This document shows, piece by piece, positions 32,612 to 42,324 of a stretch of DNA of 50,864 bases (the first letter of the stretch is position 1; every line of letters starts with the position of its first letter). This stretch comes from Bacteroidales bacterium (GTDB lineage Bacteria; Bacteroidota; Bacteroidia; Bacteroidales; UBA932). The notes under the pieces were generated by a model that was given only the letters and a program-made list of their open reading frames with translations, was not told the DNA's origin and did no database searches. The translations under genes and the position numbers were made by a program. The stretch covers positions 1 through 50,864 of the forward strand of contig JAFUMO010000014.1 in NCBI GenBank assembly GCA_017482565.1. The letters run 5' to 3'.

Positions 32612-33421
32612 ATGAGATTAATTATTCAAGAGTCTTACTCGCAGATTTCACATTGGGCTGCTGCTTACATTGTGAGGAAAATCAACGATTTTGCTCCAAC
32701 AGCAGAGAAACCGTTTGTACTTGGCTTGCCTACAGGTTCAACACCTCTCGGCACCTACAGGGAGCTCATCAAGTTCTATAACGACGGCAAAGTATCGTTC
32801 AAGAACGTTGTAACTTTCAATATGGATGAGTACATCGGTCTTCCTGAGGACCATCCTGAGAGCTACCACTCTTTCATGTGGAACAACTTCTTCAAGCATA
32901 TTGATATCCGGAAGGAGAATGTGAACATCCTTAACGGAAATGCCGGGGATCCTGAGGCAGAGTGCGTCAGATATGAGGAGAAGATCAAGTCTTACGGCGG
33001 AATTGATCTCTTCATGGGCGGTATCGGCCCTGACGGCCACATCGCATTCAACGAGCCTGGTTCTTCACTCACTTCAAGGACAAGGATCAAGACCCTTACA
33101 ACTGATACAATCATTGCAAACTCAAGGTTTTTTGACAACGATATCAACCTTGTCCCTAAGACTGCCCTTACAGTAGGTGTAGGCACAATCATGGACGCAA
33201 AAGAGGTTCTTATCCTTGCAAACGGCCACGCAAAGGCAAGGGCTTTGTACCATGCAGTTGAGGGTTGTGTAAACCACATGTGGACAATCAGCGTGCTACA
33301 GATGCATCCGAAAGGAATCATTGTTTGTGATGATGCTGCAACTGACGAGCTGAAGGTTGGTACAGTAAAATATTTCAAGGACATTGAGAAGAACAACCTT
33401 AACGCAGAGTCACTTTTGTAA
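32612..33421 (+). CDS. nagB: Glucosamine-6-phosphate deaminase
   Basis: A 269-residue enzyme that converts glucosamine-6-phosphate to fructose-6-phosphate and ammonia. LGLPTGSTP near residue 38, FNMDEYIGL near 72 and [18 protein letters not shown] near 136 contain the substrate and catalytic residues. Length is close to E. coli NagB (266). It is eight bases past recN and is followed by a strong terminator. Its codons are more biased than those of recN, suggesting higher expression than read-through alone would give. Confidence 0.96.
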   Translation: MRLIIQESYSQISHWAAAYIVRKINDFAPTAEKPFVLGLPTGSTPLGTYRELIKFYNDGKVSFKNVVTFNMDEYIGLPEDHPESYHSFMWNNFFKHIDIRKENVNILNGNAGDPEAECVRYEEKIKSYGGIDLFMGGIGPDGHIAFNEPGSSLTSRTRIKTLTTDTIIANSRFFDNDINLVPKTALTVGVGTIMDAKEVLILANGHAKARALYHAVEGCVNHMWTISVLQMHPKGIIVCDDAATDELKVGTVKYFKDIEKNNLNAESLL

Positions 33422-33445
33422 TTGGGCCGCAAGGCACAGGCATAT

Positions 33446-33493
33446 CCCCGGCAGAAACGGCAAAATAAATTGCTCTTCTGCCGGGGTAATTTT
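33446..33493 (+). terminator. Terminator after nagB
   Basis: An 11-bp perfect stem CCCCGGCAGAA/TTCTGCCGGGG (33446-33456 with 33476-33486) is followed by TAATTTTTTA. Confidence 0.85.
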
Positions 33494-33520
33494 TTATATT
33501 TACGGAAAAATACGGAAGAT

Positions 33521-35305
33521 ATGTACAGGAAACAGGCCATACAGTCACTCAGAAGCAGGATGGAGCAGATGGGAGTATCTGCCATTATAATCCCTACAAA
33601 TGATCCCCATTTTGGGGAATATACCCAGGACAGATATAAGGTGAGGGAGTGGCTCAGCGGCTTCAACGGCTCGGCCGGGACACTTGTGGTTACCCTCAAG
33701 GGGGCGGCCTTATGGACAGATTCAAGATATTTCGTGCAGGCGGCCTCGCAGCTCAAGGGAACTGATATCAGGCTCATGAAGCTGAAGATGGAGGGGACCC
33801 CTTCAATCCCTGAATGGATAAAGGGGCAATACCCACAGGGGGAGGTTGTGGCAATTGACAAGGCCCTGTTTTCCTACAGTGAATATGAATCGCTGGGGGT
33901 GGAGCTTGCCCCTTGCAGGATAGAGCTTGTGGAGGATTTCTTTGATGAGCTCTGGGAAGGGAGGCCTGCATTGCTGTCAAATCCTGTACTCTACCTCAGC
34001 CAGCAGTATGCCGGAGAGACCCCAAGATCAAAGCATGCCAGGGTAGTGGAGGCATTGGGGGTGAAGGAGCACCGTTTTGCCCATATAGTAGCTATGTGCG
34101 ATGAGGTGGCGTGGCTGTGCAACATAAGGGGGACCGATATAGAGTACAATCCGCTGGTGCAGTCCTATGCCGTGGTTACAAATACCGCCACACACCTTTT
34201 TGCCAATCTCGGTTCAATTTCAGATGAGGTGAGGGATTCACTCCTTTCAGAGGGGGTGGAGCTGCATCCGTACGGTTCATTCACCAGATTGCTGGAGGAA
34301 CTCCCTGCGGATATCATAAGGATCTGCAGCAAGTCAAAGGTTACTGTAAGGGACTATATGGCCTTGCAGAAGCCGGGAGCGACATTCATGGAAGACCCTA
34401 CTGTGGGAGGTACCGTAAACCTCTTCAAGGCCATAAAGAACAACTGGGAGAGGGCAGGATTTGAGCAGGCCTTCCTTGCGGATGGAGTTGCGTGGTGCAG
34501 GCTGCTCAAGTTCATAGATGATTCAATAAAGGGGGGAGAAGCCCTTACAGAGTATGAAATAGGGGAGAAACTTGTGGAGTTCCGCTCCGGGAATGAATTC
34601 TACAGGGGGGAGAGCTTTGAGCCTATAGTTGCCTTTGGGGCTGCGGCTGCATTGCCTCACTACAGTGCTACAAAGGAGAGTGCTCAGGTTATAGGGAAGG
34701 ATAATTTCCTCCTTATGGATACGGGAGCACAGTATGTTTTTGGCACAACCGATACCACCAGGACAATCCCTTTGGGGAACCTTACTCCACAGCAGAGGAG
34801 GCATTATACACTGGTGCTGAAGGGGATGGTGCGCCTCTCAATGGCATGTTTCCCAAAAGGTACCAGAGGGTGCCAGCTGGATATCCTTGCCCGCGGGCCG
34901 CTGTTCAATGATGCCGCAATGTATTTTCACGGCACGGGGCACGGTATAGGGCATTACCTGTGTGTGCATGAGGGGCCGCAGAGCATAAGGATGGAGGAGA
35001 ATCCGGTGCATCTGGTTCCGGGTATGGTGCTTTCAAACGAGCCTGCTGTATATGTTGAAGGGGAATATGGCATACGGACAGAAAACGTGGTGCTGGTAAA
35101 GGAGTGGAAATACAGCAAGATGAACGATTTCTACAATTTCAGCACATATACCCTTGTGCCTGTTGATACCTCTTGCGTTGAGTGGGAGCTGCTGGATGCC
35201 CCTGAAACCCAATGGGTGAAGGATTATAACAGGAGGGTGTATGAAACAATTGCGCCGCTCCTTGATGAGGAAACGGCGCAGTGGCTTTCTGAAAAATATC
35301 TGTAA
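33521..35305 (+). CDS. pepP: Aminopeptidase P family protein (M24B)
   Basis: A 594-residue cytosolic metallopeptidase that removes N-terminal residues before proline. It has the three-domain layout of the long aminopeptidase P type: two creatinase-like N-terminal domains and a C-terminal pita-bread domain. Metal ligands are visible in LLMDTGAQY and TTDTTRTI, the GTGHGIGHYLCVHEG block, and the SNEPAVYVEGEYGIRTENV region in outline. The frame extends back to 33422, but that start would lie before the nagB terminator; the ATG at 33521 gives the usual YRKQAIQSLRSRM beginning. A near-consensus TATATTTA lies upstream. Confidence 0.9.
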   Translation: MYRKQAIQSLRSRMEQMGVSAIIIPTNDPHFGEYTQDRYKVREWLSGFNGSAGTLVVTLKGAALWTDSRYFVQAASQLKGTDIRLMKLKMEGTPSIPEWIKGQYPQGEVVAIDKALFSYSEYESLGVELAPCRIELVEDFFDELWEGRPALLSNPVLYLSQQYAGETPRSKHARVVEALGVKEHRFAHIVAMCDEVAWLCNIRGTDIEYNPLVQSYAVVTNTATHLFANLGSISDEVRDSLLSEGVELHPYGSFTRLLEELPADIIRICSKSKVTVRDYMALQKPGATFMEDPTVGGTVNLFKAIKNNWERAGFEQAFLADGVAWCRLLKFIDDSIKGGEALTEYEIGEKLVEFRSGNEFYRGESFEPIVAFGAAAALPHYSATKESAQVIGKDNFLLMDTGAQYVFGTTDTTRTIPLGNLTPQQRRHYTLVLKGMVRLSMACFPKGTRGCQLDILARGPLFNDAAMYFHGTGHGIGHYLCVHEGPQSIRMEENPVHLVPGMVLSNEPAVYVEGEYGIRTENVVLVKEWKYSKMNDFYNFSTYTLVPVDTSCVEWELLDAPETQWVKDYNRRVYETIAPLLDEETAQWLSEKYL

Positions 35306-35329
35306 CGGGGATTACTCAATTACAGATAT
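35296..35329. repeat. Inverted repeat at converging gene ends
   Basis: ATATCTGTAA (35296-35305) is exactly inverted at 35320-35329 (TTACAGATAT) around 14 bases. It contains the pepP stop and the end of the LysM gene. It may act as a bidirectional terminator, though no T-run is present. Confidence 0.4.
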
Positions 35330-37096
35330 GGTATAGTCATTGTTGTACATGATATTCCTGGTGCCGGTATTGGTATGGCCATTGCCGGCATCATTGGTAT
35401 ACAGCCCGTTCATCTGCAGTGTCCCGGACTGGATGGATGCTGCATTTCCCCTGAGGATTTCATATGCATGCATTGTAACGTCATATCCCTGGAATGCAAA
35501 CGGAGTAGGTTCGCTGTTGTACAGCGCACGGTATTTCATGAGGAAATCCTTTACATTTTCCCGGGTGTAGTCAACAAAGTAAGGCAACGAGAGGTGCAGG
35601 TTCATCCTGTGGAAATAATCCACCTCTATGGTCTCAAAATTCCTCCATCTTGGGAGTCCGAACAGGGTTATGCTTCTTCTGTTTTCCTCAACAGGGTTGG
35701 TGCAGATGAGGTTGAGGTTCCTTACAACATCGCTTACAAAGGCCTCACTGTTGGAGAGTACCAGTACAAGGTTTTCCGTTTCCGGCTTCATGTATCCGCT
35801 CATCTTTCCAAGAATCTCCCTCCCCTCAAGAATGCCGTAGGATAGGGTGCTGAATGCAATGCCTTTTGCAGCAAGAGTCTCTTTTGCAGTCCTCACAAGT
35901 GCAGTGTCAGCTCCTGATGCCTCGTATATCAGTACTGCATTGCCTGAAGCGGTGCATCTTGAGGCAAGAAGCTCAGCAATGCCCTTCTGCTGTGCCTTTG
36001 CGGCAGGAGGGGCCTGATAGAATGAGGGGTTTCCGTCAGCAAGCCTTTCACTGTTCTGGTCCATAGGGGATATCACAATTCCCTTTCCATCTGTGGCCTC
36101 AAGCACTTTCTCAATGTCTGCAGGCCTCACAGGTCCTATGATTGTCTTCTTCCCATAAACAGCTCCGGATGCCACAAGCTCTTCAATGGAACTGAACATC
36201 AGCTGGTCAACGATATTTGCTGTAACCTTGTTGTCTGTGTGCGAGAGCTTCTCCACAGCCAGCATGGCTCCGGCATAGAAATCCATGAAGCTGCTGTTGG
36301 GACCCAAGGTATCCTTGAGGTTAAGCGGAAGTATGTAGGTGAGGTCCACATTGCCGTCAAAGGCGATTCCGGCAACCTCTTCCTCAGCAACATCTCCAAC
36401 TGTCCCAACCTCCTCAGCCACTGCCTCCTGTGCAGGCTGGTCCTCTTCCTGTACAGCATTCTGCGCCATCAGCATCAGGAATGCGTCATTTGGGATGTAG
36501 AGCACCTGCTTCTTCTTTATGGCGGTTGTTTCAAGGGAGTTCAGCTCCACTATGGCATCAACCGGAACCTTGTATTTTGCAGCTACATCCTCAATCTTTT
36601 CATACCATTTTACTGTATGTTTCTTCTTGGAATACTGCTTTGTATCGTATCCGGAAGGAAGCACAGTGCCCCCTTTCCCCTTTTTCCCTGCAAGCCCGCC
36701 AATCTTCAGCCTCTCACCAAGAGTCTTGCCCCAGCTTTTCCCGGAAGCCGCGGTATTGCCCGTCTTTCCGGAGTTCATGTCAGGGGCTCCGGCAGCGGGT
36801 CTGGCCTCCTTTACAGGAGCAGGAACTGTCTGCCTGTCGGCTGCGGAAGGGATATATATGGTGCTCCCCTCCTTCAGCCCGGCTTTAAGGGATTCATTTC
36901 TGCGCACTATCTCTTCAATGGCCACATTATAGGCCCTGGAGATTGAGAAAAGTGTCTCGCCCCCCTTTACTTTATGTACAAGCATCACCTCGCCGTTTAC
37001 CTTCACCTTCTCGGTTGATACTGTAATCTGCGGTGAGGTTTGGCCGTAAACAATGCCGGCCGCCATCAGAAGGATTATTGTAAGAATGGTACGCAT
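35312..37096 (-). CDS. Exported LysM protein with type-1 periplasmic-binding domain
   Basis: A 594-residue protein: signal peptide (cut near VYGQ), a LysM repeat (HKVKGGETLFSISRAYNVA, about 42-85), a basic Gly/Lys-rich linker, a second LysM-like repeat (KHTVKWYEKIEDVAAKYKV, about 158-205), an acidic Glu/Ala-rich linker, then a roughly 340-residue Leu/Ile/Val-binding-protein-like fold with IIGPVRPADIEKVLEAT and the C-terminal PFAFQGYDVTMHAYEIL. The binding domain probably senses or holds a small ligand at the cell wall; no permease genes are adjacent. Such fusions occur in Bacteroidota, but I know of no assigned function. Confidence 0.8.
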   Translation of the reverse strand: MRTILTIILLMAAGIVYGQTSPQITVSTEKVKVNGEVMLVHKVKGGETLFSISRAYNVAIEEIVRRNESLKAGLKEGSTIYIPSAADRQTVPAPVKEARPAAGAPDMNSGKTGNTAASGKSWGKTLGERLKIGGLAGKKGKGGTVLPSGYDTKQYSKKKHTVKWYEKIEDVAAKYKVPVDAIVELNSLETTAIKKKQVLYIPNDAFLMLMAQNAVQEEDQPAQEAVAEEVGTVGDVAEEEVAGIAFDGNVDLTYILPLNLKDTLGPNSSFMDFYAGAMLAVEKLSHTDNKVTANIVDQLMFSSIEELVASGAVYGKKTIIGPVRPADIEKVLEATDGKGIVISPMDQNSERLADGNPSFYQAPPAAKAQQKGIAELLASRCTASGNAVLIYEASGADTALVRTAKETLAAKGIAFSTLSYGILEGREILGKMSGYMKPETENLVLVLSNSEAFVSDVVRNLNLICTNPVEENRRSITLFGLPRWRNFETIEVDYFHRMNLHLSLPYFVDYTRENVKDFLMKYRALYNSEPTPFAFQGYDVTMHAYEILRGNAASIQSGTLQMNGLYTNDAGNGHTNTGTRNIMYNNDYTISVIE

Positions 37097-37122
37097 ATGA
37101 AAATTTATATTTTTAAATGGAT

Positions 37123-38073
37123 TTACAGGCGTGCAAGAAGGTTCTTTACATTTGCCTCAATCCTCTCGTAAGTATCGTTGCCGTATGGGGCCTTCTCAAA
37201 TTTTGAGCCGGTAATGTTCTCATACAGCTCAATGTACCTCTCTGAGATGCCGGTTACAATCTCATCGGTCATTTCAGGCACAACCTGCCCCGGCTGTCCG
37301 CTGAAATTGTTCTCCATGAGCCACTCCCTTACAAACTCCTTTGAAAGCTGCTTCTGCTGCTCCCCTTTGTCAAACCTCTCCTGGTATCCCTCAAGGTAGA
37401 AGTAGCGGCTGCTGTCGGGAGTGTGGATCTCATCAATGAGGTAGACCTCACCATCCTTTAGGCCAAACTCATATTTGGTGTCAACAAGAATCAGGCCCCT
37501 CTCAGCTGCAATTTCACATCCCCTCTGGTAGAGGGCAAGGGTAATCTTCTCCAGCTGGTTGTAAATCTCCTCGCTTACAAGGCCCTGTGCAATGATTTCC
37601 TCCCTTGAGATGTCCTGGTCGTGGCCACCTATCTCAGCTTTTGTGGTAGGGGTGATGATAGGCTTCTCAAATTTCTGGTGCTCCCTCATTCCGTCGGGAA
37701 TCTTCACGCCGCAAATCTCCCTTGCGCCTGCCTTGTATGCCCTCCATGAACTTCCGGTAAGGTAGCCCCTTACAATCATCTCTACAGGAAGCGACTCGCA
37801 TTTGTAGCCTACGGTAACCATAGGGTCCGGTGACGCAATCTTCCAGTTCTTTACAATGTCAGAGGTGCTGTCAAGGAACTTTGATGCAATCTGGTTCAAT
37901 ACCTGTCCCTTGAAAGGGATTCCCTCAGGCAGTACAACGTCAAATGCAGAAATCCTGTCTGTGGCAACCATCACCATATACTTGTCCTCTATGGTGTAAA
38001 CGTCTCTCACTTTACCGTTGTAAACGGCAGTCTGTTTTGGAAAATCAAATTGGGTTCTTGTAATTGATTTCAT
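37123..38073 (-). CDS. purC: SAICAR synthase (PurC)
   Basis: A 316-residue enzyme of purine synthesis that joins aspartate to CAIR using ATP. Landmarks are [16 protein letters not shown] (nucleotide loop), [20 protein letters not shown] in outline, [10 protein letters not shown] and [28 protein letters not shown] in outline. It belongs to the longer PurC type common in Bacteroidota and eukaryotes rather than the 237-residue E. coli type. It is 17 bases downstream of the glycosyltransferase gene. Confidence 0.95.
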   Translation of the reverse strand: MKSITRTQFDFPKQTAVYNGKVRDVYTIEDKYMVMVATDRISAFDVVLPEGIPFKGQVLNQIASKFLDSTSDIVKNWKIASPDPMVTVGYKCESLPVEMIVRGYLTGSSWRAYKAGAREICGVKIPDGMREHQKFEKPIITPTTKAEIGGHDQDISREEIIAQGLVSEEIYNQLEKITLALYQRGCEIAAERGLILVDTKYEFGLKDGEVYLIDEIHTPDSSRYFYLEGYQERFDKGEQQKQLSKEFVREWLMENNFSGQPGQVVPEMTDEIVTGISERYIELYENITGSKFEKAPYGNDTYERIEANVKNLLARL

Positions 38074-38090
38074 ATCTGATATGTTTTGTA

Positions 38091-39230
38091 TTACAAAGTA
38101 TTATAAAAATCTGTCAAGTTCTTGCAGAAGGTGCCCCAGCTCAGGCGCTGCTTCTCCTTCCTGATGTTCTCCACCATTTCTCCCCTCATTGCAGATGAGT
38201 AGGGGGAGAAGTACTCCCTTATGGCATCCGCTATGGTTGCGGGGTTTCCGTCCCTGAGTATCATTCCCGTGCCGCGGTCGCCAATAGTCTCCTTAAGCCC
38301 TCCCACATCCGTGGTTATCATTGGCACCTCAAAGTGGTATGAAACGGAGCTTATGCCGCTCTGTGTGGCGCTCCTGTATGGCAGCACACATACATCCGCA
38401 GCGGAAAAGTACCTGTTCACCTCATTATCCCTTATGTAATTGAGGTTGAGCGAGATGTTCTCCTTGTTGGGGCATCTGTCAATCAGTTCCCTATATTTGT
38501 CAAAGCTCCCGTAAGGTTCGCCGGCAATGATGAGCCTGTAGCTGCCGTCCAGCTTCCCGAAAGCCTCAATCAGCAGGTCCAGCCCCTTGTATTCCCTTAT
38601 CAGCCCAAAGAAAAGTATGTTCCTGGTCTCCTCATTTTCCCCTTTCCTTATCCCGACAGCCTTTTCTGCCTCCCTTCTTGGCATCCTCTCCCCAAAGTGG
38701 GAATAGAGCGGATGGGGGGAACAGATGTGCCTTGCATCAGGAATGAAATCCAGAAGGTCCTCCTTCACTGCATTGCACAGCACCACAAACCCGTCCTGGG
38801 GCCTGAGGAAATAGCGGGTGAACGGCCTGTCAAAGAAGCGGGGTTCATGCGGGACCACATTGTCCAATATGGAAATTACCTTGCAGTTCTCCTCCATGTG
38901 CCTTGCAACGTATCCCAATGAAGGGGCGAACCAGCTCATCCAGTATCTCATCACAAGCAGGTCCGGTTTCCACTCCCTTATGGCCCTTGCAGTGGCTGCA
39001 TATGAAAAAGGATTTGCCGTATCCAGCAGAGCCACAGACTCTACCGGTACGGCATCATCATCTTTTGTAACATATTGTGTCTTCCCCGGAAACAGAAAAT
39101 CGGGATACTGCCGCTTGAAGTTGAAGGCCTTTACGGTGTGGTTCTTCTCCAATTCCTTCAAAAGGCATGCATTGAACTGCGAAATCCCCCCTCTGTAAGG
39201 GTAGAAGCACGATAGTATTGCAATTTTCAA
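38091..39230 (-). CDS. Family 4 glycosyltransferase
   Basis: A 379-residue GT-B fold retaining glycosyltransferase. The N-terminal [18 protein letters not shown] shows the acceptor-domain glycine motif; the C-terminal donor domain holds [40 protein letters not shown] in outline and TTDVGGLKE, the ExxxxxE-type nucleotide-sugar site in variant form. Acceptor and sugar are unknown. It overlaps no neighbour but begins one base from the end of the OmpH-like gene, so these are likely one transcript. Confidence 0.85.
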   Translation of the reverse strand: MKIAILSCFYPYRGGISQFNACLLKELEKNHTVKAFNFKRQYPDFLFPGKTQYVTKDDDAVPVESVALLDTANPFSYAATARAIREWKPDLLVMRYWMSWFAPSLGYVARHMEENCKVISILDNVVPHEPRFFDRPFTRYFLRPQDGFVVLCNAVKEDLLDFIPDARHICSPHPLYSHFGERMPRREAEKAVGIRKGENEETRNILFFGLIREYKGLDLLIEAFGKLDGSYRLIIAGEPYGSFDKYRELIDRCPNKENISLNLNYIRDNEVNRYFSAADVCVLPYRSATQSGISSVSYHFEVPMITTDVGGLKETIGDRGTGMILRDGNPATIADAIREYFSPYSSAMRGEMVENIRKEKQRLSWGTFCKNLTDFYNTL

Positions 39231-39231
39231 T

Positions 39232-39831
39232 TTACTGCTTTTTAGATTTGATGTACTCGTCGTTCAATCCTGAAAGTACATCATTGGTAATGTCCAAGGC
39301 AGGGTTGCCAACTATAACGGCATTTGAAGCTGCGCTGGTGGTAAGGATAAGTGCATAGCCCTTCTCCTCATTGTATTTCTTGAGGTATGTCTGGATTGCA
39401 TCCATAACCTTCCTGCTCATTACAGCCTCTTCCTCTGCCATCTCATACTGTTTCTGCTGGCTCAGGCTCTGGAGGTTCTGCTCCCTCTCTGCAAGCCTCT
39501 GCTGCTGCTCCTCTGCCTGTGACCTTGTAAGGAGACCCTTCTCAATCTTTGTCTGGAAATCCTTCACTGCACTCTCAAAAGACCTGCCTTTCTTGGTAAG
39601 GTCATCCTGGATGGCCTGTGCCTTGCTCTCAAGCTCAGACCTCAGGTCATTGAACATATCATACTGGTTGATGAGGGAGTCCATCTGGATGTATACGATG
39701 CTTCCCTGTGGTGCCACAGCACCGCCCTCAACAGCTTTTGCAGGTTGTGTACCATTGGTGTTGCCGGTTGAAGTGCATGCACATACAAGAGCAGCAACGG
39801 CAACAGATAGAATTAGTTTCAGTTGTTTCAT
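39232..39831 (-). CDS. OmpH/Skp-like lipoprotein
   Basis: A 199-residue protein with the OmpH fold pattern: a short beta strand (SIVYIQMDSLINQYDMF), a long Gln/Glu-rich coiled coil (about 65-145) and a closing strand pair (YALILTTSAASNAVIVGNPALDIT in outline). Unlike the two OmpH proteins at 44.9-46.0 kb, it has a lipobox (VCAC), so it should be membrane-anchored. The ATG at 39831 starts the signal peptide; an upstream start at 39861 would overlap the promoter. Confidence 0.85.
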   Translation of the reverse strand: MKQLKLILSVAVAALVCACTSTGNTNGTQPAKAVEGGAVAPQGSIVYIQMDSLINQYDMFNDLRSELESKAQAIQDDLTKKGRSFESAVKDFQTKIEKGLLTRSQAEEQQQRLAEREQNLQSLSQQKQYEMAEEEAVMSRKVMDAIQTYLKKYNEEKGYALILTTSAASNAVIVGNPALDITNDVLSGLNDEYIKSKKQ

Positions 39832-39865
39832 CTTATGTTTGATTATTATTAGATTTTCCAAACTG

Positions 39866-39897
39866 CAAATATAGTCAAAAAATGGAGATTACAGCAA
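39866..39897 (-). promoter_or_regulatory. Promoter of the OmpH-like lipoprotein gene
   Basis: On the minus strand TTG (39897-39895), 21 bases, then TATATTTG (39873-39866). The -33 part lies inside the end of pdxJ. Confidence 0.6.
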
Positions 39898-40602
39898 TTG
39901 TTCCCTGTAAGCCTTTATAGTATTTTCCAGTCCCATGTACAGCGCATCACTTATGAGGGCGTGCCCTATTGACACTTCAAGCAGCCCCGGGATGTTCTCC
40001 TTAAAATATTTGAGGTTGTCCAGGTTGAGGTCGTGCCCGGCATTCAGCCCAAGCCCGCACTTCACTGCAGTTTCAGCTGCCCTTACATACGGCTCTATGG
40101 CCATTTCCCTGTTCTTCATGTAATTGGCAGCGTATGCCTCTGTGTAAAGCTCAACACGGTCACAACCAGTATCCACCGCATTCTTTATCATCTCCTCCAC
40201 CGGGTCAATGAAGATGGATACCCTAATTCCGTTGGCATGGAACACTCTGGTTATCTCTGTGAGGAACTTCTTGTTGCTGATTGTGTCCCATCCTGCATTT
40301 GATGTTATGGCATCCGGTGCATCCGGTACCAGTGTCACTTGGGCGGGATTCACCTCAAGCACCAGGCTTGTGAACGATTCAATGGGGTTTCCCTCAATGT
40401 TGAACTCAGTTGTGAGGATAGGCTTCAGGTCCCTTGCATCCTGGTACCTTATATGCCTCTCATCAGGTCTTGGATGTACAGTTATTCCCTGGGCACCAAA
40501 CTCTTCACATTTTCTGGCAGCCTTAAGTACATCCGGCATGTTGCCTCCCCTTGAGTTCCTTATGGTGGCAATCTTGTTTATGTTTACACTTAAAATTGTC
40601 AT
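39889..40602 (-). CDS. pdxJ: Pyridoxine 5'-phosphate synthase
   Basis: A 237-residue TIM-barrel enzyme that closes the pyridine ring of vitamin B6. [16 protein letters not shown] at the N-terminus, [14 protein letters not shown] near residue 38, TEFNIEG near 64 and [10 protein letters not shown] near 190 are family hallmarks. It diverges from nadK and carries its own promoter element. Confidence 0.96.
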   Translation of the reverse strand: MTILSVNINKIATIRNSRGGNMPDVLKAARKCEEFGAQGITVHPRPDERHIRYQDARDLKPILTTEFNIEGNPIESFTSLVLEVNPAQVTLVPDAPDAITSNAGWDTISNKKFLTEITRVFHANGIRVSIFIDPVEEMIKNAVDTGCDRVELYTEAYAANYMKNREMAIEPYVRAAETAVKCGLGLNAGHDLNLDNLKYFKENIPGLLEVSIGHALISDALYMGLENTIKAYREQLL

Positions 40603-40633
40603 GGCCGGTTTCTTTTAAATGGGTTAATTGTTA

Positions 40634-40641
40634 CAAAAATA
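40634..40641 (-). promoter_or_regulatory. -7 element of pdxJ
   Basis: The reverse complement reads TATTTTTG, a full match, 32 bases upstream of the ATG. Confidence 0.5.
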
Positions 40642-40676
40642 TGGAAATTGTTTTATCTTGCGTAAAATTTTCTCTT

Positions 40677-41558
40677 ATGAAGGCTGCACTTTTTGGAAAA
40701 AGGATAGACAAGACAAATATAGGAAAGCTTATACTCTTTGTAAACAACCTCAAGGAATACAGGCAGATGGAGTTCTGTTACCACAGTTCGTTCTATAGCC
40801 TCATAAAGGAGTTTTCCCAGGAGCTCCCCCAGGGAGGGCTCTTCAATTCCCATGAGGATCTTCCTGCGGATACGGACATTTTCCTCTCCCTTGGAGGGGA
40901 CGGAACTTTCCTTGAATCACTCACTATGGTGAGGGACAGGGAGATTCCCATTGCAGGAATTAATTTCGGCCGCCTGGGATTCCTCACAACCGCATGTGTG
41001 GAGGAGAACAACCCGTGGATAGAGAAGCTCATAAACGGGGATTTTGCCATAGAGGAGCGTACTGTGCTGCATCTGGTGAAAGAAGATATGCCGGAGGGCT
41101 TCTATCCCTATGCCATCAATGAGATGACAATCCAGAGGACAGCCCCTTCCATGCTGGAGGTGGATGTGCTCATTGACGGCAACAGGCTCCCCAAGTATTG
41201 GTCGGACGGTATTCTGGTGGCAACCGCAACAGGCTCAACTGCATACTCCCTGAGTGTGGGAGGCCCCGTAGTTACCCCTGATTCAAAAGTGCTTATCATA
41301 GCCCCTATTTCACCGCACAACCTAAATGTGAGACCCCTTGTGGTTCCCGACAGCTCAACGGTTGAAATATCATTCAACGGGCGCAGCCCCAAGGCTCTCC
41401 TTACGGTTGACAACAGGTCACAGGAGATAATGGCAGGGGAGAGGATTATCATATCCAAGGGAAGCTTCCCGCTCAAGGCGGTCTCAATCAACAATAATTT
41501 CATTGCGGCCCTCAATCAGAAACTATTATGGGGAGAGGATAAGAGAAATATGCAATAA
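40677..41558 (+). CDS. nadK: NAD kinase
   Basis: A 293-residue enzyme that makes NADP from NAD. The GGDGTFLES motif lies near residue 75, NFGRLGFLTT near 98, and the NAD-binding ATGSTAYSLSVGGPVV near 185. The frame stays open back to 40551, but that would run through the pdxJ promoter; the ATG at 40677 fits the family N-terminus (KAALFGKR). Confidence 0.95.
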   Translation: MKAALFGKRIDKTNIGKLILFVNNLKEYRQMEFCYHSSFYSLIKEFSQELPQGGLFNSHEDLPADTDIFLSLGGDGTFLESLTMVRDREIPIAGINFGRLGFLTTACVEENNPWIEKLINGDFAIEERTVLHLVKEDMPEGFYPYAINEMTIQRTAPSMLEVDVLIDGNRLPKYWSDGILVATATGSTAYSLSVGGPVVTPDSKVLIIAPISPHNLNVRPLVVPDSSTVEISFNGRSPKALLTVDNRSQEIMAGERIIISKGSFPLKAVSINNNFIAALNQKLLWGEDKRNMQ

Positions 41559-41564
41559 ATTTCT

Positions 41565-41572
41565 TATATTTG
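41565..41572 (+). promoter_or_regulatory. -7 element of uppS
   Basis: TATATTTG, a full match, 24 bases upstream of the uppS ATG. It would drive uppS-bamA and perhaps the ompH genes. Confidence 0.55.
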
Positions 41573-41596
41573 CGCCCTATTTGTTAAAACGTACTT

Positions 41597-42313
41597 ATGG
41601 CATCCGAAAAAAATAATGTTCCGGAACACGTGACCATTATCATGGACGGTAACGGAAGATGGGCAAGGCAGCGCGGTCAGGAGAGGCTATATGGCCACAA
41701 GGAGGGGGTTGAGAGTGTGAGGGCATGTACCGAGCTTGCCGTTGAAAAGGGGATAAAGTATCTCAGCGTATTCGCATTCTCGGAGGAGAACTGGGACAGG
41801 CCTGTGGCAGAAATTGAAGGGCTGATGCAGCTTATGCTCAAGGCCATCACAATGGAGACCCCCACTTTCCAGAAGAACGGTGTCCGTTTCCGTGTCATAG
41901 GTGACTTCAGCCGCCTTTCAGAGAAGCTCAGGAAGGAGATAGACGATTGCATGAAGCTTACATGCAACAATTCCAACCTGCAGCTGATAATATTCCTAAG
42001 CTACAGCGGAAAATGGGATATTGTACAGGCAGCCAACAAATTCATGAGGGAAAATTCAGAAAAGGAGGGCGCCGGGCAGCTGCAGATGACAGCAGAAGAC
42101 CTTGCGGCAAACCTCTCCACTGCCGGCATTCCGGATCCGGACCTGCTTATCCGTACAAGCGGGGAACTCAGAATCAGCAACTACATGCTCTGGCAGACTG
42201 CATATACAGAATATTACTTTACCGATATTCTTTGGCCCGATTTTCGCAAAACGGAGTTCCAGCAAGCTTTGGACACCTACAGCAAGAGGGAGAGAAGGTT
42301 TGGTAAAGTTTAA
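41597..42313 (+). CDS. uppS: Isoprenyl transferase (undecaprenyl diphosphate synthase)
   Basis: A 238-residue cis-prenyltransferase that makes the C55 lipid carrier for peptidoglycan and other glycans. IIMDGNGRWARQRG near residue 14 holds the catalytic Asp, FAFSEENWDRP and LIRTSGELRISNYMLWQ the other conserved regions. bamA begins 11 bases after it; the uppS-bamA order is usual in Bacteroidota. Confidence 0.96.
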   Translation: MASEKNNVPEHVTIIMDGNGRWARQRGQERLYGHKEGVESVRACTELAVEKGIKYLSVFAFSEENWDRPVAEIEGLMQLMLKAITMETPTFQKNGVRFRVIGDFSRLSEKLRKEIDDCMKLTCNNSNLQLIIFLSYSGKWDIVQAANKFMRENSEKEGAGQLQMTAEDLAANLSTAGIPDPDLLIRTSGELRISNYMLWQTAYTEYYFTDILWPDFRKTEFQQALDTYSKRERRFGKV

Positions 42314-42324
42314 TTTTAATTTAG

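Noticed and set aside
33422-33520. Upstream start for the aminopeptidase P gene
   Set aside because: This stretch contains the nagB terminator hairpin, and the encoded residues do not fit the family.
40551-40676. Upstream extension of nadK
   Set aside because: It covers the divergent pdxJ start and promoter; the ATG at 40677 begins the family sequence.
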